A stretch of 52,570 nucleotides of DNA from Streptomyces sp. MUM 203J. Lineage in GTDB: Bacteria; Actinomycetota; Actinomycetes; Streptomycetales; Streptomycetaceae. The notes under the pieces are model-generated. The model saw only the letters and a program-made list of their open reading frames with translations, was not told the origin of the DNA and made no database searches. The stretch is from contig NZ_JADWYO010000041.1 in NCBI RefSeq assembly GCF_022414595.1, forward strand, positions 1 to 52,570. The letters run 5' to 3'. The position numbers and the translations under genes were made by a program. The stretch's first letter is position 1, and each line of letters begins with the position of its first letter. This document shows, piece by piece, positions 32,569 through 39,307 of this stretch.

Positions 32569-32848
32569 CTCTCCGAACGCCGGCGCACCAGTGTGCAACG
32601 CCTCTCGGGGGCGCTACCGCTTCCGCGAGTACTACGTGACCACCGTCCCCGACCCCCTGGCGCTGCCAGCATTCGAGGCGGTCTGCGTCACCGGCGAAGA
32701 GCACAACTGCGGCGCCACGTCAGGCACACTGCACACCTCGGACGAGCTGACCCGTTGGATCGCCGGACACTGCGCCCAGAGCGGCCACGAGTTGTACGAG
32801 CAGACCGTCCGCGCTCTCGTCCGTGCCGAACCCGGCGCATGGCAGTAG
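32561..32848 (+). CDS. Small conserved hypothetical protein
   Basis: 95 residues, beginning inside the previous gene (ATGCCTGA overlap). The sequence YRFREYYVTTVPDPLALPAFEAVCVTGEEHNCGATSGTLHTSDELTRWIAGHCAQSGHELYEQTVRALVRAEPG has spaced Cys and His residues (EAVCV, HNCG, GHC, GH) that could bind a metal. The middle, VCVTGEEHNCG...HTSDELTRWIAGHCAQSGH, is typical of small Streptomyces proteins with no assigned role (possibly the DUF7848 group; uncertain). Confidence 0.72.
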   Translation: MPDSPNAGAPVCNASRGRYRFREYYVTTVPDPLALPAFEAVCVTGEEHNCGATSGTLHTSDELTRWIAGHCAQSGHELYEQTVRALVRAEPGAWQ

Positions 32849-32903
32849 AGTCCCGCTGCATCGACACCAGGCAGCGGCAGCGCAATCGTATGCCCCGAGC
32901 CGT

Positions 32904-32923
32904 TGACGGCAGTAGCGACGGCA
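32904..32923. repeat. Paired TGACGGCA motif (copy 2)
   Basis: TGACGGCA at 32904-32911 and CGACGGCA at 32916-32923. The 21-22 nt around it (TGACGGCAGTAG..GACGGCAAC) matches copy 1 except for one 2-to-1 base change. It stands between the small-gene pair and the orphan toxin tip. Confidence 0.55.
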
Positions 32924-32981
32924 ACACCCACGGATTTCCCCGCACGACCACGGACACCAGCGGAACGCAAATCACGTGCTG

Positions 32982-32999
32982 ACCTGCGAAGAAGCAGGT
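32982..32999. other. Small hairpin between the integrase-type motif and the orphan toxin
   Basis: ACCTGC-GAAGAA-GCAGGT is a perfect 6-bp stem with a 6-nt loop, 17 bp before the 52-bp repeat. A crossover-site or mRNA role is possible but unproven. Confidence 0.3.
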
Positions 33000-33015
33000 A
33001 GAGGGGTGCCGCGTA

Positions 33016-33067
33016 GCACACGTACTATGTGGTGGCGGGGGCTACGCCGGTTCTCGTCCACAATTGT
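33016..33067 (+). repeat. Recombination repeat B: fragment of Hint sequence before the orphan toxin
   Basis: Encodes HTYYVVAGATPVLVHNC directly after a TAG stop (33014-33016). Nothing upstream resembles the rest of a Hint or RHS protein, so this short stretch is kept only as a junction. Confidence 0.85.
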
Positions 33068-33430
33068 GGTGGCGCGAACGGTGGAAAGTATGGTGATCTG
33101 CAACCCGCTGGGGCGGGAAATGAGATCAACCATGTCCCTGCCAATTCGTCCAGCCCCCTCAGCAAGTACAGCGGGCCGTCGATTCGGATGGATTACGCCG
33201 ATCATCGCGCGGTTTACAGTACTGGGTCATCTCTCGCCTCGAAGGCTTGGCGCATGAGGCAGAGGGAACTGATAGACGCTGGCGATTTCCGAGGTGCCAT
33301 ACAAATGGACGTAGATGACATTCGCTCCCGGTTTAGCAACAAATATGATGAGGCGATCACGGAGATGTGGATGAGCCTCAGTCAGAATAAGGCCCTTCGA
33401 AAATGGGCCTCAGATCGGCAGAATCCCTAG
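33029..33430 (+). CDS. Orphan polymorphic-toxin tip, HNH/EndoVII-like nuclease
   Basis: The open frame runs from 33017; the first possible start is GTG 33029, with no ribosome-binding site or promoter. After VHN-Cys come 121 residues: GGKYGDLQPAGAGNEINHVP then ANSSSPL, GPSIRMDYADHRAVYSTGSS, RMRQRELIDAGDFRGAIQMD and DDIRSRFSNKYDEAITEM. This order (N-E-I-x-H-x-P-A, then D-H-R, then MD-x-D-D-I-R) is that of an HNH/EndoVII-type toxin family found at the tips of Rhs and other polymorphic toxins. The usual His-His pair reads Asn-His here. Lacking delivery domains, it is a silent cassette that could be activated by recombination with the RHS gene. Confidence 0.75.
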   Translation: MVAGATPVLVHNCGGANGGKYGDLQPAGAGNEINHVPANSSSPLSKYSGPSIRMDYADHRAVYSTGSSLASKAWRMRQRELIDAGDFRGAIQMDVDDIRSRFSNKYDEAITEMWMSLSQNKALRKWASDRQNP

Positions 33431-33458
33431 ATGTTGCACAGGGAGAGGTGAGATTCGG

Positions 33459-33944
33459 GTGTCGTCGGACTGGAAATTTGAGATCGTCGAGTGTGGTGAC
33501 CTCGTGCAAGACGATGACGAGGTCACTCCTCCCGATGCGGCTGAGCGTCGGTGGAATCGATATGTCGAGCTGGCTGATTCGGTGACTGGCGACGAAGGTC
33601 CAGCCGGTGTCGCTGCGATCGTTTCTTCCCTGAAGGCTGAGGAGGATTACGGGGCCTACCAGGCAGCGCATGCGGCTTTGGGTCGTTTCCCTCATTCGGA
33701 CTTCGGCCAGGGGGTGGCTGGTGCGGCCAAGGAACTTCTTTCCATCCCCCGGGATAGGAGTGGGAATATCTTGCTAATCCTGACACAGGCTGGCCCTATG
33801 GCAGTGAGTGCCTTCAATGAGGCTATTCAGGCCGTTGATCCGGATGTCCAGGTCTCGATTCGCGAACTTGTGGAGTTTCACGAATCTGAGGAGTGGCTCT
33901 CTGAACACAGTGCTCAGAACGTTCTTCTGATGCCACGGACATAG
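33459..33944 (+). CDS. Immunity protein for the orphan toxin tip
   Basis: 161 residues from GTG 33459, with GGGAGAGG upstream, 28 bp after the toxin tip. Acidic, mainly helical: VVASLKAEEDYGAYQAAHAA-like pairs (IVSSLKAEEDYGAYQAAHAA, LGRFPHSDFGQGVAGAAKEL), NILLILTQAGPMAVSAFNEAI and LVEFHESEEWLSEHS. The helix-pair pattern and position recall Imm families of polymorphic-toxin loci, but I cannot name one firmly. Lower GC than surrounding genes. It has its own ribosome-binding site, so it may be expressed even while the toxin tip is silent, which would protect against kin carrying that toxin. Confidence 0.75.
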   Translation: MSSDWKFEIVECGDLVQDDDEVTPPDAAERRWNRYVELADSVTGDEGPAGVAAIVSSLKAEEDYGAYQAAHAALGRFPHSDFGQGVAGAAKELLSIPRDRSGNILLILTQAGPMAVSAFNEAIQAVDPDVQVSIRELVEFHESEEWLSEHSAQNVLLMPRT

Positions 33945-33960
33945 CCTGGAAGTGTGAATT

Positions 33961-33998
33961 CGAAAGCCCCACTGGCGGTGGCGCCGGTGGGGCTTTCG
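33961..33998 (+). terminator. Terminator after the second immunity gene
   Basis: CGAAAGCCCCAC (33961-33972) pairs perfectly with GTGGGGCTTTCG (33987-33998) around a 14-nt loop. It corresponds in position to the terminator after the first immunity gene. Confidence 0.8.
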
Positions 33999-34005
33999 GG
34001 CGCCT

Positions 34006-34025
34006 TGACGGCAACGGTGACGGCA
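34006..34025. repeat. Paired TGACGGCA motif (copy 3)
   Basis: TGACGGCA at 34006-34013 and again at 34018-34025, directly after the second terminator and before the integrase remnant, the same order as copy 1. Confidence 0.55.
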
Positions 34026-34032
34026 ACATCAA

Positions 34033-34273
34033 CAGACTACGACTGCGGCGGGTGGGGTCGTCAGGGTTGTCATCCCCGGTGCCGAGAGCCTCCCCCAAGG
34101 TGTCGATGGCTTGACGCTGGAGGCGGAGGCGGACGTGTGTGTGCCAGCGGTGACGCCAATATGGGCGTGGCCGAGGAGTTCCTTGATGACGACGAGGTCC
34201 ACGCCCTGCTCCAGGAGCAGAGTGGCGGTCGAGTGCCGGAGGTCGTGAAACCGGATACGGCGGAGTCCGTGCG
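34033..34273 (-). pseudogene. Degenerate C-terminal fragment of a second tyrosine integrase
   Basis: Reading the minus strand from 34273 gives HGLRRIRFHDLRHSTATLLL, then EQGVDLVVIKELLGHAHIGVTA, nearly identical to the intact integrase. The frame then shifts: the VYAHV segment carrying the nucleophilic Tyr is lost by a small deletion, and VRLRLQRQAIDTLGEALG continues in another frame. The N-terminal 85 percent is absent; the fragment ends at the stop codon of the next gene. It marks an older integration or duplication event at this array. Confidence 0.8.
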
Positions 34274-34783
34274 CTATGCGGTCCTACTTCGGAGTGGGGT
34301 CGGTTCGGTGGTGTTGATGGTGGGCGGCTGGTCTTGGGGGGCCAGTTCGCACCAGAGGAGTTTGCCGCCGCGGCCGAAGAGGTCGTCGCCCAGGGGGTGG
34401 GCGCCCCAGTCGTCGGCGTAGCCGCGTACGAGGAGGAGGCCCCTGCCGCCGAGGTCGTCGGTCGCGGTCGGGGTGGGTACCGCGTGGAGGTGAGTGGCCG
34501 GGCGGTCGAAGGGGGCCGGGATCGACGGGTTGGTGTCCCACACGCTGATGCGCAGCCAGTCGTCCTCCATGCGGCGCAGCCTCATCGTCGCGGGGCCGCC
34601 GGAGTAGCGGTAGGCGTTGGTGACCAGTTCGCTGGCGAGCAGCTCGGCCACCTCGACGCGATCGCTCATGCCGTGCCCGGCGAGTACCGCGCGGAGGGTC
34701 ACGCGTGCGACGCGTGGGGCGAGGGGGTTGTGGGGGAGCTGAAGCAGGTACGACCAGGCCGGGTCCGGCGATACGGTGTCCAC
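34274..34783 (-). CDS. RsbW-like ATP-binding protein (HATPase_c, anti-sigma/kinase type)
   Basis: 169 residues from GTG 34783. The Bergerat ATP site is complete: N-box VAELLASELVTNAYRYSGGP, G1 box SVWDTNPS and G2 box DDLGGRGLLLVRGYADDW. This single-domain form is one of the dozens of Streptomyces RsbW-like proteins that act as anti-sigma factors or serine kinases. It faces the XRE-DUF5753 and DUF397 genes, the common regulatory trio related to the abaA/whiJ loci. A GGAG ribosome-binding site lies upstream of the GTG. Confidence 0.88.
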   Translation of the reverse strand: MDTVSPDPAWSYLLQLPHNPLAPRVARVTLRAVLAGHGMSDRVEVAELLASELVTNAYRYSGGPATMRLRRMEDDWLRISVWDTNPSIPAPFDRPATHLHAVPTPTATDDLGGRGLLLVRGYADDWGAHPLGDDLFGRGGKLLWCELAPQDQPPTINTTEPTPLRSRTA

Positions 34784-34930
34784 GGAAGTCTCCTGACGGG
34801 AGGTGGAGTTGGATCACTGGCTGTGTGCCGAACCGTGCGGTGGCAGTGCCGTGCCTGGGGGCAGCGGTGCGCTTCCGGTTTACCGGGTCGGCCAGTTGAG
34901 TGGCTTGGCTCACACCGTAGCGGGCGTGTT

Positions 34931-34964
34931 GATATAGCTATCAGCTTTTGCTGGATAGCTATCG
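34931..34964. promoter_or_regulatory. Tandem ATAGCTAT palindromes, probable operator of the regulatory trio
   Basis: ATAGCTAT at 34934-34941 and 34955-34962 are each palindromic and lie 21 bp centre to centre, two helical turns. With their flanks (TAGCTATCAGC...GCTGGATAGCTA) they also make one larger imperfect inverted repeat around TTTT. They sit in the divergent region between the RsbW-like and XRE genes, in an AT-rich patch, so binding by the XRE protein is likely (inference). Confidence 0.6.
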
Positions 34965-35021
34965 CAAGTCCCCTCGTGTGAGTGACGCCCCGCAGTGCAC
35001 CTGTACGGAGAACGGAGAGCC

Positions 35022-35873
35022 GTGCGTCAAACCCCCATCCCCACCTTGCGTCAGCGGCGTCTGGGCGTTGAGTTGCGAAAGTTGAGAGAGCAGGCCGGTC
35101 TCACTTCAACGGGCGCTGCGCAGCGGCTCGGTATCAATCAGGCTCGCGTCAGCAGCATTGAATCTGGCCGCTACGCGGTGAGCGCCGAGCGGGTGCGGGC
35201 CTTCGCCCGCTCGTACGACTGCTCCGATCTGGCGCTGATCGATGCGCTCTGCGCCATGACCGGGGGCCGGACGCGGGGCTGGTGGGACGAGTACTGCGAT
35301 TACCTTCCCGCAGCGCTCAATGACCTGGCCGAACTGGAGCACCACGCTACCCGCCTGCAGGTGGCCCTCGTCATACACATCCCGGCTCTGCTCCAGACCG
35401 CCGAGCATGCCAGGGCTCTCTTCAAAGGGGTGGCGCCGGCCCTCCTGCCGTACGAGATCGAGCACCGCATCTCCCACCGCATCAAGCGACAAGAGATCCT
35501 GTACGGGAGTCACCCCATCCCGTACTCGGCGCTGATCCATGAGGCTGCGCTACGAGTGGACTGCGGCGGTCGCGAGGTGGCCCGAGCGCAGCTTCGGCAC
35601 ATCATCGACATGAGCGAGCGGGACAACGTCACGGTCCGCGTCATGCCCTTCGGCTGCGGGGCGTTCCCCAGCACCGGACAGCCCATCGACTACGTCTATG
35701 GACCCGTACGGAAGCTCGACACCGTGCAGGTCGACACCCATTTCGGGTGCCAGTTCCATGATGCCGAGGCGCAGCTCGCCAAGTTCCGGCACACACTCGA
35801 TGAGCTGGAGGCCATTTCCCTTGACCCGGCCGAATCACGTGACTTCATCGACAAGCTGATGCGGGAGATCTAA
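35022..35873 (+). CDS. XRE-family regulator with DUF5753 domain (WhiJ-like)
   Basis: 283 residues. Helix-turn-helix at about 10-65 (RRLGVELRKLREQAGLTSTG, AAQRLGINQARVSSIESGRYAVSAERVRAFA) followed by the DUF5753 domain (about 95-275): LAELEHHATRLQVALVIHIPALLQTAEHAR, VMPFGCGAFPSTGQPIDYV and TLDELEAISLDPAESRDFIDKL. The family typically pairs with a DUF397 protein encoded next door and controls development and antibiotic production in Streptomyces. GTG 35022 is preferred because GGAG motifs lie just upstream; an in-frame GTG at 34995 is possible. Confidence 0.92.
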   Translation: MRQTPIPTLRQRRLGVELRKLREQAGLTSTGAAQRLGINQARVSSIESGRYAVSAERVRAFARSYDCSDLALIDALCAMTGGRTRGWWDEYCDYLPAALNDLAELEHHATRLQVALVIHIPALLQTAEHARALFKGVAPALLPYEIEHRISHRIKRQEILYGSHPIPYSALIHEAALRVDCGGREVARAQLRHIIDMSERDNVTVRVMPFGCGAFPSTGQPIDYVYGPVRKLDTVQVDTHFGCQFHDAEAQLAKFRHTLDELEAISLDPAESRDFIDKLMREI

Positions 35874-35883
35874 GGAGCGGGCT

Positions 35884-36093
35884 ATGCCTGTGTACCAGTG
35901 GCGCAAGTCGTCGTACAGCGGAGACGGATCTAACTGTGTCTGTCTCGCCGTCGCAGCCGACGGCACTGTCCGCCTGCGGGACAGCAAGGTGCCCGGGACG
36001 GTCACCGCGTGCAGCCCCGTGGCGTTCGGGCGGTTTCTGGGGGCCCTTGTCGATGGGCAGTTCGAGTGCGGGGTGGACCGGGTGGGGAGCTGA
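35884..36093 (+). CDS. DUF397 protein, partner of the WhiJ-like regulator
   Basis: 69 residues. It contains the DUF397 core YQWRKSSYSGDGSNCVCLAV, then VRLRDSKVPG and a C-terminal FGRFLGALVDGQF. Proteins of this kind are encoded beside XRE-DUF5753 regulators and are thought to antagonise them. It starts 10 nt after the regulator's stop with a GGAG ribosome-binding site, so the two form an operon. The doublet NCVC in place of NCVEVA is a small variation. Confidence 0.9.
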   Translation: MPVYQWRKSSYSGDGSNCVCLAVAADGTVRLRDSKVPGTVTACSPVAFGRFLGALVDGQFECGVDRVGS

Positions 36094-36197
36094 CTTGTCG
36101 CGCTGAGGCTGCCGAACACCCCGGTCCTGGCCCCGACTGTGGGGCATCCCGGTGGCCGGGTGCGTTTGATTCGCGGTGCGGCAGAAGGGTGTGCGTC

Positions 36198-36203
36198 TAT
36201 TCT
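36198..36203 (+). promoter_or_regulatory. -10 box of a leaderless DUF2785 transcript
   Basis: TATTCT ends 7 nt before the GTG at 36211; no ribosome-binding site is visible and no -35 was found at the usual spacing. Confidence 0.45.
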
Positions 36204-36210
36204 GCGCGCC

Positions 36211-37002
36211 GTGATCGACTGGAACAAGATCGAAGCCGTCGGCTGCGCCGTGCCCGCCGACCGGCCCATGGAAGAACTGGTGCGGGGCCTCTCCCGGGCC
36301 TTGGCGGATCCGGATCCGCTCATCAGGGACGGAGCGGCCTACTCCGTCCTGTCGACCTGGATAGCCCGACGGGTGATCGACACCCCCCGGCGGCTGGCGC
36401 TCGGGGACGAGATGGCCGCCCGGTTCTCCGACCGGGAGGTCCAGGCTCGTACGTTCGCGCCCCTCGTGCTCGACATGCTCGTGGAGGGAGGGGACTTCAA
36501 GGCCGACTGGGTCGAGGCGTTCGAGCGCTGGTATCCGGCGGAGGACGACCTGCGCGGCCACGACGGGGAACTCGGCTGGCTCCACGCGGTCGCGCACGGC
36601 GCCGATCTGCTGGGCCGGTTCGGGCGTCACCCCGAGGTGGCGCCGGTACGGATGCTGGACCTCGCCGCCGCGCGGCTCACGGCGCCCACCACTCACGTGC
36701 TCGACCAGCTGGAGGACGACCGGCTGGGGCGAGCCATCGCCCGTATCCTCACCCGGTCCGACATGAGCGAACGTGAGGCGACCGGGTGGCTGGACCCTGT
36801 CGCCGCCTGCTTCGGAGCCGACCGGATCACGACTCCCGTTCCCGCGCACCTCACCAACTGCCTGCGCACGCTGCGCATGCTCTACGTTCTCGCGGACCGG
36901 GGCGTACGGCCGGACGCCGAGTCGGCGCCGGAGTCTCTTCATCACCGCAAGGCGGTCAAGCTCCGCCTTGCCGCGGTCCTCGATCTGATCGTCAAGCGGT
37001 GA
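36211..37002 (+). CDS. DUF2785-like helical protein
   Basis: 263 residues, soluble and mostly helical. It contains LVRGLSRALADPDPLIRDGAAYSVLSTWIARRVIDTPRRLALGDEMAARF and QARTFAPLVLDMLVEGGDFKADWVEAFERWYPAEDDLRGHDGELGWLHAVAHGADLLGRFGRHP, matching the DUF2785 pattern (LRD-x-x-A, R-(S/T)-F-x-x-L-V-L, DxRGHDxxxGWxHxxAHGAD). The conserved Asp/His cluster around GWLHAVAHGAD could bind metal, but the family has no known function. The GTG start follows a -10 box by 7 nt. Confidence 0.82.
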   Translation: MIDWNKIEAVGCAVPADRPMEELVRGLSRALADPDPLIRDGAAYSVLSTWIARRVIDTPRRLALGDEMAARFSDREVQARTFAPLVLDMLVEGGDFKADWVEAFERWYPAEDDLRGHDGELGWLHAVAHGADLLGRFGRHPEVAPVRMLDLAAARLTAPTTHVLDQLEDDRLGRAIARILTRSDMSEREATGWLDPVAACFGADRITTPVPAHLTNCLRTLRMLYVLADRGVRPDAESAPESLHHRKAVKLRLAAVLDLIVKR

Positions 37003-37011
37003 GCGCGACCT

Positions 37012-37800
37012 TCAGAAGGACGGCGCCATGACCGGTGCCGGCTGGGGGCCCGCCAGGGTCTTGGTCTCCTGCATGGCCGTCAGGCGGTGGACGAACAGGA
37101 TGGCCAGGACGGCTGCCGCGATGTCGAGTGCGCTGCTGGCCGCCAGGGCCAGGGTCGCCTGGCGGATGGCCTCGGCCTCCTCGGCGCGTTCCCACATCCT
37201 GCCGGCGATCTGGGAGACGGGGAGCATGAGGACCCACAGGATCCACCAGGCGTTGAGGACCGTTCGCGGTACTCGTCGGTCGAGTTCGCTCGCCGTCCAG
37301 ATGTCGCCCGCGATCCAGCGCGGGATCCAGAGGTTCGCGAAGGGGATGAACCAGGAGGCGATCGCCCAGCCGGGGCCTCGGCGGAGTGTACCGGGGGCGA
37401 AGACCTCGGCGTTGGTGCGGGTGCGGTGGAACCAGATGATGAAGACGATGCCGGTCGCGAGCACGCCCATCATGCCGAGGGAGCTGGAGAGGTACAGCAA
37501 CCACTCGGCCTGGTCCAGGGCCTGTGCGTATCGGTCGTGGTCCTCCACGGCCTCCACGTTCATGGTCCCCGTCGCGGCACGGACGCCCAGCGCCGCGTAG
37601 ACGGCGAAGACGTCGATGACGGCGACGGCGGCGAGGAGTGACACCACGGCGTACGACAGGCCGACGACGGAGCGGACCGGCCTGACGGGTGGGGGCGGAG
37701 CCCAGGCGGTCGGCGGACCACCGGTGGGTGCAGCCGCGCATTCCGCGCAGTGACCGGACCGGTCGGTCGTCGCATGTGTGGCGCATCTGGAGCAGAGCAT
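37012..37800 (-). CDS. DUF4328 membrane protein with N-terminal zinc ribbon
   Basis: 262 residues from ATG 37800 (MLCSRCATHATTDRSGHCAE), giving an intact Cys-x-x-Cys...Cys-x-x-Cys zinc ribbon at the N-terminus. A Pro-rich linker and four membrane helices follow (about 50-75, 110-135, 185-205, 220-242) with the DUF4328 blocks IIWFHRTRTNAEVF, GPGWAIASWFIPFANLWIPRWIAGDIW and LNAWWILWVL. Function unknown. It is convergent with the DUF2785 gene, with 9 bp between them. A longer start at 37872 lacks support. Confidence 0.85.
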   Translation of the reverse strand: MLCSRCATHATTDRSGHCAECAAAPTGGPPTAWAPPPPVRPVRSVVGLSYAVVSLLAAVAVIDVFAVYAALGVRAATGTMNVEAVEDHDRYAQALDQAEWLLYLSSSLGMMGVLATGIVFIIWFHRTRTNAEVFAPGTLRRGPGWAIASWFIPFANLWIPRWIAGDIWTASELDRRVPRTVLNAWWILWVLMLPVSQIAGRMWERAEEAEAIRQATLALAASSALDIAAAVLAILFVHRLTAMQETKTLAGPQPAPVMAPSF

Positions 37801-38027
37801 GGCTGAGCGGCCCCCCACGGGCGTTGAGTGATGCGGCTCATGGGAAGGGCGGCGTCCTCCCCCAAGGACCACCGCACAGCCGCCCGAAGACCATACGTAG
37901 GGGCGGAGGGCTCGTCCAGGGGAATGGGAACCGTGGGCTCCGGCCGGTTCGTCTCGGTCTGCGTACTCGTCCGGCTGACTGACGTAAGCGCCGGACTGGA
38001 GACGGAGACTTGGAGAACGCGTTCATC

Positions 38028-38555
38028 ATGGCAACACCCCAGCCCCCGGCCAACTACGGTGCCCCCGCGACCGGTGCCCCGTACAACTACCCGCCCGCAC
38101 CCGGCGGTCACCCCGCGCCCGGCGGTTACCCCGCGCCCGCGCCCGTGGGGTACGGGCAGCAGCCGGTCTGCTGCCGGGTGTGCGGTGGGCAGGCCGCCGC
38201 GGATCTCAAGGTGCGGGCGCACATGGGGATTCTCGTCGTGATGAAGTTCGAGCACCTGAAGGGGCCGTTCTGCCGGGACTGCGGCATAGCCGTCGTCCGG
38301 CAGATGACCACCAGAACGCTGTGCCTGGGCTGGTGGTCGCCGCTCTCCCTGGTGATTTTCACGCCGTTCACGCTCGTGTGGAACCTGTTCGTCCACCGGA
38401 AGCTCGGCAAGCTGCCCGCCTCGGCGCCCGCCCCAGGGCTCGCCCACCTCGACGCGGGCGCGCCGGTGCTCCGGCGGCCGGTCGCCTATGTGGCGCTCAT
38501 TCCGTTGGCCTGGGCCGTGTGGGCCATCTCCCAGATCGTGGCCCACGCAGCGTGA
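38028..38555 (+). CDS. Membrane protein with zinc-ribbon-like cysteines
   Basis: 175 residues from ATG 38028 (MATPQPPANYG). A Pro/Gly/Tyr-rich N-terminus of about 45 residues, then CCRVCGG...CRDCG, which could bind zinc, two predicted membrane segments (WSPLSLVIFTPFTLVWNLFV and AYVALIPLAWAVWAISQIV) and no enzyme motif. Similar proteins occur across Streptomyces without assigned function. GGAG lies 12 nt upstream, slightly far; a TTG at 38010 is an alternative start. Confidence 0.78.
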   Translation: MATPQPPANYGAPATGAPYNYPPAPGGHPAPGGYPAPAPVGYGQQPVCCRVCGGQAAADLKVRAHMGILVVMKFEHLKGPFCRDCGIAVVRQMTTRTLCLGWWSPLSLVIFTPFTLVWNLFVHRKLGKLPASAPAPGLAHLDAGAPVLRRPVAYVALIPLAWAVWAISQIVAHAA

Positions 38556-38568
38556 AGTCCCTGGCCGC

Positions 38569-39234
38569 TCAGCCGTCCGCCCGGGCCACCCCCACCGGGC
38601 ACGACACGCCCGTGCCGCCGATGCCGCAGTAGCCGCCCGGGTTCTTGTCCAGGTACTGCTGGTGGTAGGGCTCCGCGTAGTAGAAGGGGCGGCCCTCCGA
38701 CGGGAGGATCTCCGTGGTGATCGTGCCGTAGCCGGAGGACTCCAGGACGCGCTGGTACCGCTCGCGGGAGGCGTCCGCCTCCGCTGCCTGGGCGGGGGTG
38801 TGGGTGTAGATCGCCGAGCGGTACTGGGTGCCCAAGTCGTTGCCCTGCTTGAACCCCTGGGTCGGGTCGTGGGACTCCCAGAAGAGCCTGAGGAGGGAGT
38901 CGTACGAGACCTTCCGCGGGTCGTACACCACGCGGACCGCCTCCGTGTGGCCCGTCAGGCCGCCGCACACCTCGTCGTACGTGGGGTTCGGGGTGTGGCC
39001 GCCCTGGTAGCCGACCAGGGTCGTCCAGACGCCGTCCGCCTGCCAGAACGTGCGCTCCGCGCCCCAGAAGCAGCCCAGGCCGAAGTCCGCGACCTCCAGG
39101 CCGGACGGGTACGGGGGCGCGAGCGGCGTGCCCAGGACCGTGTGCCTCTCCTGCAGCGGGAAGCCCGGCTCCGCGCGGCCCTTCAGGGCCTCCTCGGGGG
39201 TCGGCATCTCCGGTGTGCGGCGGTACAGGAACAT
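38569..39234 (-). CDS. msrA: Peptide-methionine (S)-S-oxide reductase
   Basis: 221 residues. The MsrA active site GLGCFWGAERTFWQ holds the nucleophilic Cys, followed by VGYQGGHTPNPTYDEVCGGLTGHTEAVRVVYDP and YRSAIYTHTPAQAAEA. The C-terminal NPGGYCGIGGTGVSCP carries the two resolving cysteines. It reduces oxidised methionine in proteins using thioredoxin. It marks the return of the conserved right-hand gene order (S. coelicolor SCO4956 counterpart, as recalled). Tail to tail with the gene at 38028. Confidence 0.95.
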   Translation of the reverse strand: MFLYRRTPEMPTPEEALKGRAEPGFPLQERHTVLGTPLAPPYPSGLEVADFGLGCFWGAERTFWQADGVWTTLVGYQGGHTPNPTYDEVCGGLTGHTEAVRVVYDPRKVSYDSLLRLFWESHDPTQGFKQGNDLGTQYRSAIYTHTPAQAAEADASRERYQRVLESSGYGTITTEILPSEGRPFYYAEPYHQQYLDKNPGGYCGIGGTGVSCPVGVARADG

Positions 39235-39260
39235 GGGGGCTCTCCTCGGGCCTCAGGCGT

Positions 39261-39300
39261 GCGGGGTCCTCGCTCCGGAAGAACGTACGAGGACCCCCGC
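39261..39300 (-). terminator. Terminator-like hairpin after the DUF4034-like gene
   Basis: GCGGGGTCCTCG (39261-39272) pairs with CGAGGACCCCCGC (39288-39300) with one bulged base. It lies just past the stop of the gene ending at 39308 and before msrA on the same strand. Confidence 0.6.
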
Positions 39301-39307
39301 GGATTCC

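Noticed and set aside
29233..33067. CRISPR-like reading of the repeats in the array
   Set aside because: Only two copies of the long repeat exist, 3.8 kb apart, and both encode the end of a Hint domain.
29958..34025. A composite transposon or insertion sequence around the toxin array
   Set aside because: No transposase, no terminal inverted repeats and no target-site duplication were found; the recombinase is a tyrosine integrase.
38180..38555. Annotating the small zinc-ribbon membrane protein as a toxin-antitoxin component
   Set aside because: Such a label is sometimes attached to similar proteins, but nothing in the sequence or neighbourhood supports it.
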